Shown: positions 16,396-26,062, counted from the stretch's first letter. The stretch is DNA of 64,000 bases from Vibrio splendidus (GCF_002873455.1 NZ_MCUN01000046.1:1-64000), one strand, 5' to 3'. Numbers and translations: made by a program. The notes: generated by a model from the letters alone, not told the origin.

Positions 16396-18651
16396 ATGAG
16401 CAGAAAGATTGAGTTATTAGCCCCAGGTGGCGATGTCGAGGCGATTAAAGCCGCTATCGTGGCCGGTGCCAATGCGGTTTATTGTGGTTTAGACACCTTC
16501 AACGCTCGTAACAGAGCCTCTAACCTTTCGTTAGATGAGTTGAATGGTGTGATTCGCCTTGCTCATGAATACGGTTGTGAAGTGTTTCTGACTCTTAACG
16601 TTGTGCTGCTGGAGCATGAAATTAAGACCATCACTAAATTACTGAACCAACTGGTGAACACCAAACTAGACGGCATCATCGTTCAAGATCTTGGTTTGTT
16701 CGATTTGGTGAAAAAGCATTTCCCATCGCTAGATGTTCACGCGTCTACGCAACTGACCACGCATAACGAAGGTCAGATTAAGTTCTTGTCTAAGATTGGC
16801 GCAACACGCGTTAACTTGTCTCGTGAATTGAACCTACCTGAAATCAAAATGCTGACGGAAGTCGCACACGATCACGACGTACTGACCGAAGTGTTTGTGC
16901 ATGGTGCTTTGTGTATCGCATTCTCAGGCCAATGTTACTCAAGTTCTGTAAGTGTGGGTAACTCTGGTAACCGTGGCCGTTGTAGCCAAGCGTGTCGTGA
17001 TGAATACGAAATCACAGATGCGGGTAACAAGTTCCCATTGAACTTAAAAGATAACTCGGCATATTACGACTTACCTGAACTGGTTGACGCTAAAGTTGAC
17101 TCGTTAAAAGTAGAAGGCCGTATTAAAGGCGCACATTACGTTTACACAGTAATAGATACCTGGCGTAAACAGATTGATAGCTTTGTAGAAAGTGGTTTGT
17201 TGATCGAAGACGATTCGAACCTGCACAAAGTATTCAACCGTGATTTCACCAACTCTTTCCTTAAGGGCAACCTAACGAAAGACATGTTCATCGATAACCC
17301 GCGTGACAACAGCATGAACTATGCCGTTGATAAAGCGACCAAAGAGAACAATGAAATCTCTGTTGTGCAGATTCAAGAAGTGACCAGCGATCTCTACGAA
17401 GCTAAAAACGCGCTGGGTAGCGAAATGCGCGACAAGATTGAGTTCCTTGATATCCGTAAAACAGCAGTGTCACTTTCGTTCAATGCGAAATTAGGCCAAG
17501 CCTTGACTGTGACGGTAACATCAGACAAAGAAAGCTTTGAAGTTCAGTCTAAGTCTCTGTTAGAAACTGCGGCTGAAACATCGATTACTCAAGAGTTACT
17601 AGAAAAACGTTTCAAGTCAGTGAAGAGTGCGGTGCATACGCTAGAAAGCTACAATTACGACAATCTAGATGCTGGCCTGATTCTTCCTCTAAAAGAAGTG
17701 TCTGTCTTAAAAGACGAAATCGACTTCATTCTTAACGGTTCTGTAAAAGTCATTAAGCACGTTGAAGTACCTGCATTGCCTAAGCATCCTAAAGTGAATG
17801 AAACGCCAACATTATCTATGTTGATCGCAGACGTTGAAGATTTACACTTGTGTGATGTAACGGACGCTGACGTTTACTTCAAATTGCCTGAAAGCTTCAA
17901 GAAGCGTTGTAACAAGTACATCGATATCTTGGCGGCAAACCCTCGCTTAATCCCTTGGTTCCCTGCGGTATTGATCGGCAAAGATTACGATGAGGCGGTT
18001 CGAATTCTTGAAGAAATCAAACCAGCTCGCATTGTGACCAACAACACCGGTATTGCTTACAAGGCTTACGAGATGGGTATTGAATGGGTAGCAGGTCCGT
18101 TCATGAACACAACTAACTCGCACGCACTTGTGACGTTGAAAGAAGAATTGAACTGTGCGGGCGCATTCATTTCGAACGAGATCAACAAAGGTCAAATTCG
18201 TCATATCAACCGCCCAGAAAACTTCAAACTGTTCTACAGCATTTACCACCCAATCTTGATGATGACCAGTCGTCAGTGTTTCTTCCAAAGAACAGTGGGT
18301 TGTAACAAGCCAAGCATCGAAGCGGGTTGTATGTTGAAGTGTGAGAAAGCGACCACGATTACCAACGTGAAGGGTATTTCTTTTGCGGTTGATAAGCAGA
18401 AGGGTGGCTATCCAAGCATTTACAACCACGAACAGTTCTTAAACCATGACGCTGTAACGGATTTCTCTGGCTTGTTTGACGAGTTCTTCATCGACCTAAC
18501 CAACATTGGTGCTGGTTCGAAAGAAGTACAAGACAAGGTTGAGTTGATCAAACACTTCCAAGGTTTGATCAACGGCGTCGAAGGTTCACAACAGAACCTA
18601 GAGCAAATGGTTGAAGTTCGAACTAATGCTCAGTACGTACAAGGCTTATAG
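16396..18651 (+). CDS. U32 family peptidase / RlhA-like protein
   Basis: A 751-residue U32-family protein. The N-terminal TIM-barrel domain has LLAPGGDVEAIKAAIVAGAN (7-26) and AVYCGLDTFNARN. The signature EVFVHGALCIAFSGQCYSSS (about 163-182) and the cysteines of RGRCSQACRDEY (about 194-205) follow. The U32 family includes RNA-modifying proteins (RlhA, TrhP, UbiU/V) with iron-sulfur clusters, so an RNA or quinone hydroxylation role is more plausible than proteolysis. The extra C-terminal domain with three further cysteines (QCFFQRTVGCNKPS, GCMLKCEK) is longer than E. coli RlhA (about 650). Confidence 0.85.
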   Translation: MSRKIELLAPGGDVEAIKAAIVAGANAVYCGLDTFNARNRASNLSLDELNGVIRLAHEYGCEVFLTLNVVLLEHEIKTITKLLNQLVNTKLDGIIVQDLGLFDLVKKHFPSLDVHASTQLTTHNEGQIKFLSKIGATRVNLSRELNLPEIKMLTEVAHDHDVLTEVFVHGALCIAFSGQCYSSSVSVGNSGNRGRCSQACRDEYEITDAGNKFPLNLKDNSAYYDLPELVDAKVDSLKVEGRIKGAHYVYTVIDTWRKQIDSFVESGLLIEDDSNLHKVFNRDFTNSFLKGNLTKDMFIDNPRDNSMNYAVDKATKENNEISVVQIQEVTSDLYEAKNALGSEMRDKIEFLDIRKTAVSLSFNAKLGQALTVTVTSDKESFEVQSKSLLETAAETSITQELLEKRFKSVKSAVHTLESYNYDNLDAGLILPLKEVSVLKDEIDFILNGSVKVIKHVEVPALPKHPKVNETPTLSMLIADVEDLHLCDVTDADVYFKLPESFKKRCNKYIDILAANPRLIPWFPAVLIGKDYDEAVRILEEIKPARIVTNNTGIAYKAYEMGIEWVAGPFMNTTNSHALVTLKEELNCAGAFISNEINKGQIRHINRPENFKLFYSIYHPILMMTSRQCFFQRTVGCNKPSIEAGCMLKCEKATTITNVKGISFAVDKQKGGYPSIYNHEQFLNHDAVTDFSGLFDEFFIDLTNIGAGSKEVQDKVELIKHFQGLINGVEGSQQNLEQMVEVRTNAQYVQGL

Positions 18652-18736
18652 GGTTCAAGGTCTATAGGCTGTAAGCTTTATAAGCTGAAAAGTCTGTAAT
18701 CGTATTCATTAATACGAACCAGTAAACAGAAAAACA

Positions 18737-18778
18737 AAAGGCCACTTTGACTGTCTATAACAGTCGAGTGGCCTTTTT
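18737..18778. terminator. bidirectional Rho-independent terminator
   Basis: AAAGGCCACT and AGTGGCCTTT form a perfect 10-bp stem with an inner GACTG/CAGTC stem. It lies between the convergent U32 and thioesterase genes. Confidence 0.93.
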
Positions 18779-18809
18779 AATGTCTGTGCTTTATGAATCA
18801 GTGAAAGCG

Positions 18810-19274
18810 TTATTCCGCCACGGCTTCTTGCTTAAAGCAGGGGCTTTTTAATGTATTCATCTTTTCTATTTCGCTCGTTAAGCGTAGCGAGAGCAGCGCT
18901 TTTTGATTCGAAGCAAAATCGAACATCACGATGGTCGCGGTACCAATTGTCGTGAGCTTTTTCTGTGCCTTGCTGACAATCGCGTATTCCATTGTAAATC
19001 GGTCATCATGGATATCCGTAACGCGAGAGCCAATCAACAACGTATCTGGATACGTGACTGGGCGGAAATACTTACAGTAAGTGTCACCAAGAACAGGGCC
19101 AACTTTGGTAATCGCCATCTCTTCCATCAGCTCAACGTGCTTGAAAAAATCTAAGCGAGCGGTTTCGAAATAGCGAAAATATACGGCGTTGTTAACGTGA
19201 TTGAGCGCGTCCATTTCTCCCCAAGCGACAGGGATTTCTGTTACTACCGGGTAGTCAGACAATAGTGCTTCCAT
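18810..19274 (-). CDS. acyl-CoA thioesterase (4HBT, YbgC-like)
   Basis: A 154-residue hotdog-fold thioesterase. The catalytic Asp and the conserved helix start are seen in WGEMDALNHVNNAVYFRYFE (residues 18-37). KVGPVLGDTYCKYFRPVTYP supplies the second strand block. Family members hydrolyse short- to medium-chain acyl-CoA or 4-hydroxybenzoyl-CoA; the acyl chain is unknown here. It is preceded by 18-bp repeats at 19290-19335 rather than a clear promoter, and it shares direction with the ABC exporter 245 bp upstream. Confidence 0.9.
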   Translation of the reverse strand: MEALLSDYPVVTEIPVAWGEMDALNHVNNAVYFRYFETARLDFFKHVELMEEMAITKVGPVLGDTYCKYFRPVTYPDTLLIGSRVTDIHDDRFTMEYAIVSKAQKKLTTIGTATIVMFDFASNQKALLSLRLTSEIEKMNTLKSPCFKQEAVAE

Positions 19275-19289
19275 GCGAACTCTCTTATT

Positions 19290-19335
19290 GTTATCTGTGT
19301 AGTTAATGTTATCTGGGTAATTAACGTTATTTGCT
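19290..19335. repeat. 18-bp degenerate tandem repeat, 2.5 units
   Basis: GTTATCTGTGTAGTTAAT, GTTATCTGGGTAATTAAC and a partial GTTATTTGCT follow one another just upstream of the thioesterase start. The rest of the 244-bp gap to the ABC gene shows no clear terminator. Confidence 0.75.
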
Positions 19336-19518
19336 TATCCTTCGTCGGGATAAGTTGTTATTGGAATAAAAACACTACCGCTAAATTAACAAAACTGCAA
19401 CACGTGTGATTTAAGTTTTTGAAGCTTGAAATCACACAATGTCAGAGACTTAACTCTCTTTTACTTACTGATTACTCTCTCACTGAGTTAATCACTTACG
19501 CTCCCTTTACTTTATAAC

Positions 19519-21354
19519 TTAGCTGCTGAGGTGTTTGAATTGCAGTTCAACTAAGCGTTGGTACAGTTCGCAGCTATTGATGAGCGACTGGTGGTCGCCG
19601 ATGTCTACGAGTTGTCCTTGATCGAGTACCGCAATTTGGTCGGCGTGTTTAATTGTTGATAAACGGTGGGCGATAATGATCGTTGTTCTGCCACGCATTA
19701 ATTCTTCTAAAGCTTGTTGAACATGGTGCTCACTTTCGCTGTCTAGCGCGCTGGTCGCTTCATCCAATAATAGAATGTTAGGATCTTTTAATATGGCTCG
19801 TGCAATCGCAATACGTTGTCTCTGCCCACCAGAAAGCCTTACGCCACGTTCACCAAGAAAGCTGTTGTAGCCCTCAGGTAAGTTTTGAATGAACTCGTGC
19901 GCATGTGCTTTCTTAGCGGCTTCTACAACTTGCTCGTCCGTTGCTTTTGGATTTCCGTATCGAATGTTATGGAACACATCGTTGCTGAACAGAGCGGGTT
20001 GTTGTGGAACCAGAGCCATCTGCTTTCTTAGTTCGTTTGGGTCAAACTGATTTAATTCAACACCGCCTAACGTGACTTTACCCACTTGCGGGTCATAGAA
20101 ACGTTGCAGAAGTTCGAACAGGGTGGTTTTGCCTGCGCCAGACGGACCAACCAGTGCTAACACTTTGCCTTCTTTCGCGGTCAGTGTGAGGTTCTTTGTT
20201 GCTGGTTGATCGGGTCTTGATGGATAACTGAAGGTCACATCGTTGAAAGCGACTTCTGGCGTTAGCTTATCAAGCGATGTTGGATTCTCAACTGGCGCAA
20301 CAATATGACTTTCGACTTGTAGTATTTCAATCAATCGCTCTGTTGCGCCTGCCGCACGTTGCAGTTCGCCCATCACTTCAGAGATCGTACCGAGTGATGA
20401 GGCCACCATGATCGCATAGAAGACAAAGGCAGCCAGATCACCGGCAGACATGGTGCCGTTAATCACGTCACTACCACCTACCCAAAGCATCCCAGATATT
20501 GCGCTGAACACGATAACAATCACACCAGAGATAAGAATCGCGCGCTGTTTCACACGCTGGCGACCAATCTCATAAGCCTTTTCCACTTCAACAGCAAATG
20601 AGGCTTTCTCTTGCGCTTCTCGGCTGTAGCTTTGTACCGTTTTGATGTGTTCAATAGCTTCGCCTGCATAAGAGCCCACATCAGACATAGAATCTTGGCT
20701 TTGGCGAGAGAGCGCTCTGACTCGTCGGCCATAGAACAAAATAGGCACTAAGATAAATGGCACAGAGGCCAATACGATCAGCGTGAGTTTTATGTTGGTC
20801 GCAAACAACATAATGATTGCGCCAATACACATTAACGCGCTGCGCATCGCCATAGAGAACGACGAGCCAATGATGCTTTGAAGTAGAGTCGTGTCTGTCG
20901 TGATGCGTGACATGATGTCGCCACTGCCATTGGTTTCGAAATAACTCGGATGCAGCGTCACAACATGATTAAAAACCGAGAGGCGAATATCCGCACTCAC
21001 GCGTTCTCCAACGGAAGAGACCAAATAGAAGCGGAAGAAGGTGCCAATCGAGATCAACACTACCACCACCATGATGAACTGAATCGCGCTGCCTAAATCT
21101 GAGAGTGATTGCTGGCTAAACCCTTGGTCAATAAGTAGGCGAATACCGTGTCCAACCGAGAGCGTTAAGCTTGCTGTGAAGATCAACGCGAGCAGTGCGA
21201 AGAGCACACGACCTTTATAGGGCTGAATAAATTTGCTGAGTTCAAACAGAATACTGAGGCTTTTCTTCTCAGGTTTGGGGTCTGGCGCTTGTTGAGTGGA
21301 TCGTTGAGTCGGTCGCTGAGTAGAGTCGAGCGTAGAAGAGACATCGTTTTGCAT
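19519..21354 (-). CDS. ABC exporter, fused permease-ATPase (MsbA/VcaM type)
   Basis: A 611-residue half-transporter that would dimerise in the inner membrane to export drugs, lipids or peptides. The N-terminal half has six hydrophobic segments (about residues 50-330). The ATPase has Walker A GPSGAGKTT, signature LSGGQRQRIAIARAIL, Walker B ILLLDEATSALD and the switch His in TIIIAHRLST. The layout resembles the vibrio multidrug exporter VcaM and generic multidrug/lipid ABC proteins. MsbA itself is unlikely, because its partner lpxK is absent. The 511 bp upstream hold no gene. Confidence 0.88.
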   Translation of the reverse strand: MQNDVSSTLDSTQRPTQRSTQQAPDPKPEKKSLSILFELSKFIQPYKGRVLFALLALIFTASLTLSVGHGIRLLIDQGFSQQSLSDLGSAIQFIMVVVVLISIGTFFRFYLVSSVGERVSADIRLSVFNHVVTLHPSYFETNGSGDIMSRITTDTTLLQSIIGSSFSMAMRSALMCIGAIIMLFATNIKLTLIVLASVPFILVPILFYGRRVRALSRQSQDSMSDVGSYAGEAIEHIKTVQSYSREAQEKASFAVEVEKAYEIGRQRVKQRAILISGVIVIVFSAISGMLWVGGSDVINGTMSAGDLAAFVFYAIMVASSLGTISEVMGELQRAAGATERLIEILQVESHIVAPVENPTSLDKLTPEVAFNDVTFSYPSRPDQPATKNLTLTAKEGKVLALVGPSGAGKTTLFELLQRFYDPQVGKVTLGGVELNQFDPNELRKQMALVPQQPALFSNDVFHNIRYGNPKATDEQVVEAAKKAHAHEFIQNLPEGYNSFLGERGVRLSGGQRQRIAIARAILKDPNILLLDEATSALDSESEHHVQQALEELMRGRTTIIIAHRLSTIKHADQIAVLDQGQLVDIGDHQSLINSCELYQRLVELQFKHLSS

Positions 21355-21881
21355 ATGACTGCCTTAATGTGTTGTCGCTTTAAAATTAGATGGCTTGTTG
21401 CCTGTACTGCGCGTTGTTCGCTGGGAAGTAATTGTTGTTGAGAATAGAACCCATTAAAGCATTTATTGCGCTGTGACGCTCCCTAGGAAACTCAATTTCC
21501 AATACTTCATCATCACTAAGTGCATAGTTCGAAACGACCTTAAAGGAAAATTAAGCATTCTTATCTAGTCAGTTTGATACATTAAGTGGCCATTTAACCT
21601 TAATTTTTATGCAAGTAAATAGTGGGTGATAGGAGAGTGTGCTCATAAACTAGCAACCGAGCAATGATTTATAAACTCAAAGTAAAACGTTTGCTTTTTA
21701 TCTCGATACTAATTTTATCAATGGCTTGCAATTTTTGGTTGTTAGACCAGTTATAGCGACTGTTTTTTGCGAAATATTTGTTACAAAAATTCAACAAAGT
21801 AGTTTTTTATACATTTTTCTTGCATAAAACCTCGGATTGAATAGAATAACCAGCAAATGACAATTAATGCAGTATTGTGGC
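21355..21881. other. divergent intergenic region
   Basis: This gap separates the ABC exporter and artP. No ORF of note is present. It is AT-rich in its right half, where a promoter-like pair for artP is found, and I see no terminator or repeat. Confidence 0.5.
21820..21847 (+). promoter_or_regulatory. candidate promoter of artPIQM
   Basis: TTGCAT (21820-21825) and TAGAAT (21842-21847) are 16 bp apart and end 35 bp before the artP start. The TGAATA between them resembles half of an ArgR box, which would fit arginine control, but a full palindrome is not visible. Confidence 0.4.
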
Positions 21882-22610
21882 ATGAGTATTCAAGTAAAGA
21901 GCATCAACAAATCATACGGTGATACCCAAGTTCTTCACGACATCAGCTTTGACTGTGAGAGTGGCGAAACCTTGGTATTGCTTGGCCCAAGCGGCGCAGG
22001 CAAGAGTTCACTACTGCGAGTTTTGAACCTGCTAGAAATCGCGGACAACGGCGAATTAGACATTGCTAACGAGCAATTCGACTTTGCTGGTCAGATCCAA
22101 GATAAGCAAGGGCTTAAACTTCGTCGTAAAGTCGGCATGGTGTTCCAGCAATACAACTTATGGCCACACATGACGGTGATGGAAAACTTGATTGAAGCAC
22201 CAACGAAAGTTGCGGGTTTGGATAAGCAAGAAGCGATTAAGCAAGCTCAAGAAGTACTAAAGACACTTCAACTTGCAGACAAAGCAGACGCTTGGCCACT
22301 TCAACTGTCTGGCGGTCAACAACAGCGTGTTGCTATTGCACGTGCACTGATGATGAAACCGGATGTGTTGTTGTTTGATGAGCCAACAGCGGCGCTTGAT
22401 CCTGAAATCACCAACCAAGTCGTGAGCATTATTAAAAAATTGAGCGGGACGGGCATTACCCAAGTGGTCGTGACGCACGAAGTCGATTTCGCGAAAAAGA
22501 TTGCGAGCCACGTTCTGTACCTAGAGAAAGGGTACATCGTTGAACACGGCACCAGCGATTCATTCGTCAATCCGCAGACACCGGAGTTTGCCGAGTATTT
22601 GACTCATTAA
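21882..22610 (+). CDS. artP: arginine ABC transporter ATP-binding protein ArtP
   Basis: A 242-residue ATPase, exactly the length of E. coli ArtP. It has ETLVLLGPSGAGKSSLLRVL with Walker A, the Q-loop MVFQQYNLWPHMTV, signature LSGGQQQRVAIARALMM and Walker B VLLFDEPTAALDPE. Near-identical stretches such as VLNLLE and NLWPH point to ArtP rather than GlnQ/HisP. The in-frame ATG at 21867 (MQYCG) is rejected because MSIQVKSINKSYG at 21882 is the family start. It is first in the artPIQM operon and energises arginine uptake. Confidence 0.93.
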   Translation: MSIQVKSINKSYGDTQVLHDISFDCESGETLVLLGPSGAGKSSLLRVLNLLEIADNGELDIANEQFDFAGQIQDKQGLKLRRKVGMVFQQYNLWPHMTVMENLIEAPTKVAGLDKQEAIKQAQEVLKTLQLADKADAWPLQLSGGQQQRVAIARALMMKPDVLLFDEPTAALDPEITNQVVSIIKKLSGTGITQVVVTHEVDFAKKIASHVLYLEKGYIVEHGTSDSFVNPQTPEFAEYLTH

Positions 22611-22739
22611 GTAAGTCACGTATTAAAAGAAAGTTGACTCACTAGATTTCGCTAAACACAACATCAATCAAAACAATCAAAACAATCAAATTATAAGAAT
22701 GGCCACAGGCCGCTATCAAACAGTATTCGGAGTAACAAA

Positions 22740-23471
22740 ATGAAAAAGATTCTACTAGCTTCACTTATCGGCCTTGCTTCTTTCAACGCAGCGGCGCAAG
22801 AAGAAATCAAATTCGCAATGGAAGCAACTTACGCACCATTCGAATACATGGATGAGAACAACCAAATTCAAGGTTTTGACGTAGACCTAGCAAACGCACT
22901 TTGTGAAGAGATGAAAGCGACCTGTACTTTCCACAACCAAGCATTCGATAGCTTGATCCCTGCGCTTAAATTCAAACGTTACGATGCCGCTATTTCAGCA
23001 ATGGATATCACTGAAGCGCGTCTTAAACAAGTGAACTTCTCTAACGCATACTACGATAACTCTGCAGCATTCATCTCTTTCGAGGGCAAAGTAGCAGACC
23101 AAGCAGCACTAGAAGGTAAGCGTGTTGGTGTTCAAAATGGTTCTACTCACCAAAGCTTTCTACTTGAGCAAATGACTGGCGTTACAGCGGTACCTTACTC
23201 AAGCTACCAAGATGCATTCATCGACATGAAAAACGGTCGTATCGATTCTGTATTCGGTGACACAGCCGTTGTAGCAGAATGGTTCAAGAAAGAAGACAAC
23301 CTAACGTACGTTGGCGACCAAGTAACAAACCAAGAGTACTTCGGTAACGGCTTTGGTATCGCTGTAAACAAGAGCAACCAAGAACTTGTAGACCAGCTTA
23401 ACGTTGCACTTGCAGCAGTGAAAGCGAACGGCGAATACGACAAGATCTTCAACAAGTACTTCGGTAAGTAA
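22740..23471 (+). CDS. artI: arginine-binding periplasmic protein ArtI/ArtJ
   Basis: A 243-residue periplasmic solute-binding protein. Residues 1-19 are a signal peptide ending FNAAAQ. The ligand pocket pattern FAMEATYAPFEYMDENNQIQ, GFDVDLANALC and FDSLIPALKFKRYDAAISAM matches ArtI/ArtJ family receptors for L-arginine and related basic amino acids. It follows artP by 130 bp and precedes the permeases by one base, so it belongs to the same operon. ArtI and ArtJ cannot be told apart by eye. Confidence 0.9.
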   Translation: MKKILLASLIGLASFNAAAQEEIKFAMEATYAPFEYMDENNQIQGFDVDLANALCEEMKATCTFHNQAFDSLIPALKFKRYDAAISAMDITEARLKQVNFSNAYYDNSAAFISFEGKVADQAALEGKRVGVQNGSTHQSFLLEQMTGVTAVPYSSYQDAFIDMKNGRIDSVFGDTAVVAEWFKKEDNLTYVGDQVTNQEYFGNGFGIAVNKSNQELVDQLNVALAAVKANGEYDKIFNKYFGK

Positions 23472-23472
23472 T

Positions 23473-24159
23473 ATGCAGTTAACGGGTTACTCTTTAGGGC
23501 TCGTCGAAGCAAGCTGGATGACTGTTCAGCTTGCGTTCGTAAGCCTATTGGTTGGATTGGTTCTAGCAGTTTTTTTTGCAAGTGGTGAGATGTCTCGTCG
23601 TATTGCAATAAAATGGCCAACGACTGCATTTGTGACGATTGTTCGTGGTTTACCAGAAATTCTGGTCGTGCTGTTTATCTATTTTGGCTCGACACAAGTT
23701 CTGTTTATGATCACTGGTGACTTCATCGAAGTGAGCCCGTTCTTATCTGGTGTTGTTGCACTGTCACTTATCTTTGCTTCTTACGCTTCACAAACCATCC
23801 GTGGTGCTTTGAAAGCAGTAAGCAAAGGGCAGAGAGAAGCAGCAAGCGCGCTTGGTATCTCTCAGTCACGTTCATTTTTTCGAATAGTTTTACCTCAAGC
23901 GGTAAGACACGCGCTACCTGGGTTAACCAACCAATGGTTAGTGTTACTGAAAGACACCGCATTAGTATCGCTAATTGGCGTAACGGATTTGCTGAAACAA
24001 GCACAACTAACATCAGCGGCAACGCACGAAGCATTCACTTGGTACGCGACAGCAGCAGCAATCTACTTGGTCATCACTTTAATCACACAAAGATTGGTAA
24101 AAGTGATTGATGGTAAGTTCTCTATTCAAGGTTTGGGTAACAAAGGGGCAATGGCATGA
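23473..24159 (+). CDS. artQ: arginine ABC transporter permease ArtQ
   Basis: A 228-residue inner-membrane permease with about five helices. It carries the EAA loop contacting the ATPase, ISQSRSFFRIVLPQAVRHALPG being the central part preceded by GQREAASALG. The N-terminal SLGLVEASWMTVQLAFVSL is typical of HisM/ArtQ-type permeases. It begins one base after artI and overlaps artM by 4 bp, indicating translational coupling. It pairs with ArtM to form the channel for arginine. Confidence 0.92.
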   Translation: MQLTGYSLGLVEASWMTVQLAFVSLLVGLVLAVFFASGEMSRRIAIKWPTTAFVTIVRGLPEILVVLFIYFGSTQVLFMITGDFIEVSPFLSGVVALSLIFASYASQTIRGALKAVSKGQREAASALGISQSRSFFRIVLPQAVRHALPGLTNQWLVLLKDTALVSLIGVTDLLKQAQLTSAATHEAFTWYATAAAIYLVITLITQRLVKVIDGKFSIQGLGNKGAMA

Positions 24160-24824
24160 ATCAACAATACCTCTCTCAAATGCTTGAAGGCTTAGTGACC
24201 AGTCTTCAACTCACAGGCGCTTCATTGCTGGTTGGTTGTATCTTTTCACTGCTGATGACGGTAACGCTAATCCTAAGAATACCTGTGATTCACTGGTTAA
24301 CTCGTGGCATCATCACGCTGTTCACTGGCACACCATTATTGGTGCAAATCTTCTTGGTGTATTACGGGCCGGGTCAATTCGATTGGATTCGTGAAAGCTT
24401 CTTATGGACATGGCTTAGCCAACCTTGGTTCTGTGCAATGTTAGCATTAGCTTTGAACACCGCCGCATACAGCACGCTACTGTTCAGAGGCGCATTCAAC
24501 GCCATTCCAGCAGGGCAGTGGGAAGCGTGTCGCGCACTTGGCATGGACAAAGTCGCAACGCTTAAAGTGTTACTGCCATACGCTCTACGTCGCGCCGTTC
24601 CAGCTTACTCGAACGAAGTGATTCTAGTCTTCAAAGGTACGTCACTGGCAAGCACCATCACCATCATGGATTTGATGGGCTACGCTCAGCGTATCAACGG
24701 CCAAACCTACGACACGCTCACCGTGTTCGGTATTGCAGGTGCATTCTACCTAGCAGTGAATGGTGTATTAACACTGATCTTCCGCCAAGTAGAGAAGAAA
24801 GCCCTCGTATTCGAAGCGGCATAA
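24156..24824 (+). CDS. artM: arginine ABC transporter permease ArtM
   Basis: A 222-residue inner-membrane permease. The N-terminus SQMLEGLVTSLQLTGASLLV resembles E. coli ArtM. The EAA loop is GQWEACRALGMDKVATLKVL (about residues 121-140), and LVQIFLVYYGPGQF marks the ArtM/HisM group. It overlaps artQ by the ATGA junction and is followed by a strong terminator, ending the operon artP-artI-artQ-artM. Confidence 0.92.
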   Translation: MNQQYLSQMLEGLVTSLQLTGASLLVGCIFSLLMTVTLILRIPVIHWLTRGIITLFTGTPLLVQIFLVYYGPGQFDWIRESFLWTWLSQPWFCAMLALALNTAAYSTLLFRGAFNAIPAGQWEACRALGMDKVATLKVLLPYALRRAVPAYSNEVILVFKGTSLASTITIMDLMGYAQRINGQTYDTLTVFGIAGAFYLAVNGVLTLIFRQVEKKALVFEAA

Positions 24825-24855
24825 GCTAGCAATTTACAAGCTTAACTAACGTATA

Positions 24856-24895
24856 AAGCCTGCCATTTATGTTCGCATAGATGGCAGGCTTTTTT
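24856..24895 (+). terminator. Rho-independent terminator of artPIQM
   Basis: AAGCCTGCCAT and ATGGCAGGCTT form an 11-bp stem with a 14-nt loop followed by TTTT. Confidence 0.93.
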
Positions 24896-25067
24896 GTGTT
24901 TGGGGTATGTAAGGTGAATACTGTTTTTACGTACAGTTTAGTGAGGTTTTCGATAAAATCATACTATATAGAAATATTCTGCATTTTGTCATTCAATGAG
25001 TTTATCTATGTTTTAAGTCACTGAAATACTGTGATTAATCATGGTAGAGTGCTGCGTATATGAAACT

Positions 25068-25109
25068 AGATAGAAAAATTCTATATTTAAATGTAGAATT
25101 TTTCTGTCT
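25068..25109. repeat. long inverted repeat at the IS91 left side
   Basis: AGATAGAAAAATTCTA and TAGAATTTTTCTGTCT form a 16-bp stem with one mismatch and a 10-nt loop. It may be the IS91 ter hairpin or a terminator. A second small hairpin (CCGCTTCGCGG, 25129-25139) follows. Confidence 0.6.
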
Positions 25110-25204
25110 AAGAGCTGTTGAACTAAGCCGCTTCGCGGAGGACTTTCCTCTCACTTACCCGATAGACCAAACTTATGATGTATCCATAGATTAAGGAATA
25201 CATC

Positions 25205-26062
25205 ATGACCCCATTAAGACAACAACTTATCGATGAAATGGCGGTTCGCCGTTTTTCTCCGAAAACCCATGCAAGCTATTTACGTTGGGTTAAAGATCTA
25301 TCTACTACTTACGATCTGTCCCCCAATTTACTCACCGATCAACAGATTAGTGCGTATTTACGTACGCTCACCACAGAGCGGAGCTTAAGTAGTAGTACTT
25401 GTGCTCAAGCTTTGAATGCCATCTTGTTCTTTTATCGTGCCGTTTTGAATAGAGAATTTGAAGAGCGACTGGTTCCCCCGATTAAACGCGCCAGTAAAAT
25501 ACCGGAGCTGCTTAATCGCGAGGAAGTAAGAAGTATCATTAGTCATTGTCGAAGTCTTAAATATCAGACCGCACTTGAAATGTGTTATGGATGTGGCCTA
25601 CGTGTCAGTGAGGTCGTGGGTTTGTACGTGAAAGACATTGATGGTACGGCGAAACGACTGCACATTCATTGTGGTAAAGGTAAAAAAGATCGCTTTGTTC
25701 CACTGGGTGATAGCCAACTGAATCATCTTCGAAATTACTGGCGTCATTATCACCCAACCGTAGTGCTGTTTCCCAGCCTAGAGCCCGAAAAACCATTGGG
25801 TATTAGCTCTTTGCAGAAGTGCTTCAAAGCAGCGAAAGTTGAGGCAAACGTCAGAAAATTAGGAGGAATACACGCCTTGAGGCACGCTTATGCGACACAT
25901 CAGCTTGAATCGGGCATGCCTTTGAATGTTCTGCAGCGTTACCTTGGGCATTCGAATATCAAAACGACATTGAGGTACACCCATTGGATAGGTCATCACA
26001 ACGAAAGCTCGGGCGGAAGTAAGTTCGACTTAGTTGCTCAACTATGGGAGGAGAGCGAATGA
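25205..26062 (+). CDS. tyrosine recombinase of IS91-type element
   Basis: A 285-residue tyrosine recombinase with an N-terminal SAM-like core-binding domain (FSPKTHASYLRWVKDL, residues 18-33). The catalytic domain has the first Arg in CYGCGLRVSEVVGL, then HALRHAYATHQLESG (HxxR) and the nucleophile Tyr in TTLRYTHW. It overlaps the start region of the IS91 transposase gene. In this IS91 subgroup the recombinase is a fixed companion whose exact role in transposition is unclear. It is not an integron integrase: the IntI patch between the HxxR-region motifs is absent. Confidence 0.9.
   Translation: MTPLRQQLIDEMAVRRFSPKTHASYLRWVKDLSTTYDLSPNLLTDQQISAYLRTLTTERSLSSSTCAQALNAILFFYRAVLNREFEERLVPPIKRASKIPELLNREEVRSIISHCRSLKYQTALEMCYGCGLRVSEVVGLYVKDIDGTAKRLHIHCGKGKKDRFVPLGDSQLNHLRNYWRHYHPTVVLFPSLEPEKPLGISSLQKCFKAAKVEANVRKLGGIHALRHAYATHQLESGMPLNVLQRYLGHSNIKTTLRYTHWIGHHNESSGGSKFDLVAQLWEESE

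Noticed and set aside
16396..18651. Collagenase/protease function for the U32 protein
   Set aside because: The U32 family is named for a peptidase, but characterised members with these cysteines act in RNA or quinone hydroxylation, so proteolysis is not asserted.
23204..23629. Minus-strand ORF of 141 codons across artI and artQ
   Set aside because: It spans two well-supported genes in antisense and has no ribosome site or family likeness.
25205..26062. Integron integrase IntI
   Set aside because: The tyrosine recombinase overlaps an IS91 transposase gene and lacks the IntI-specific insertion; it is the companion recombinase of the IS91-type element.
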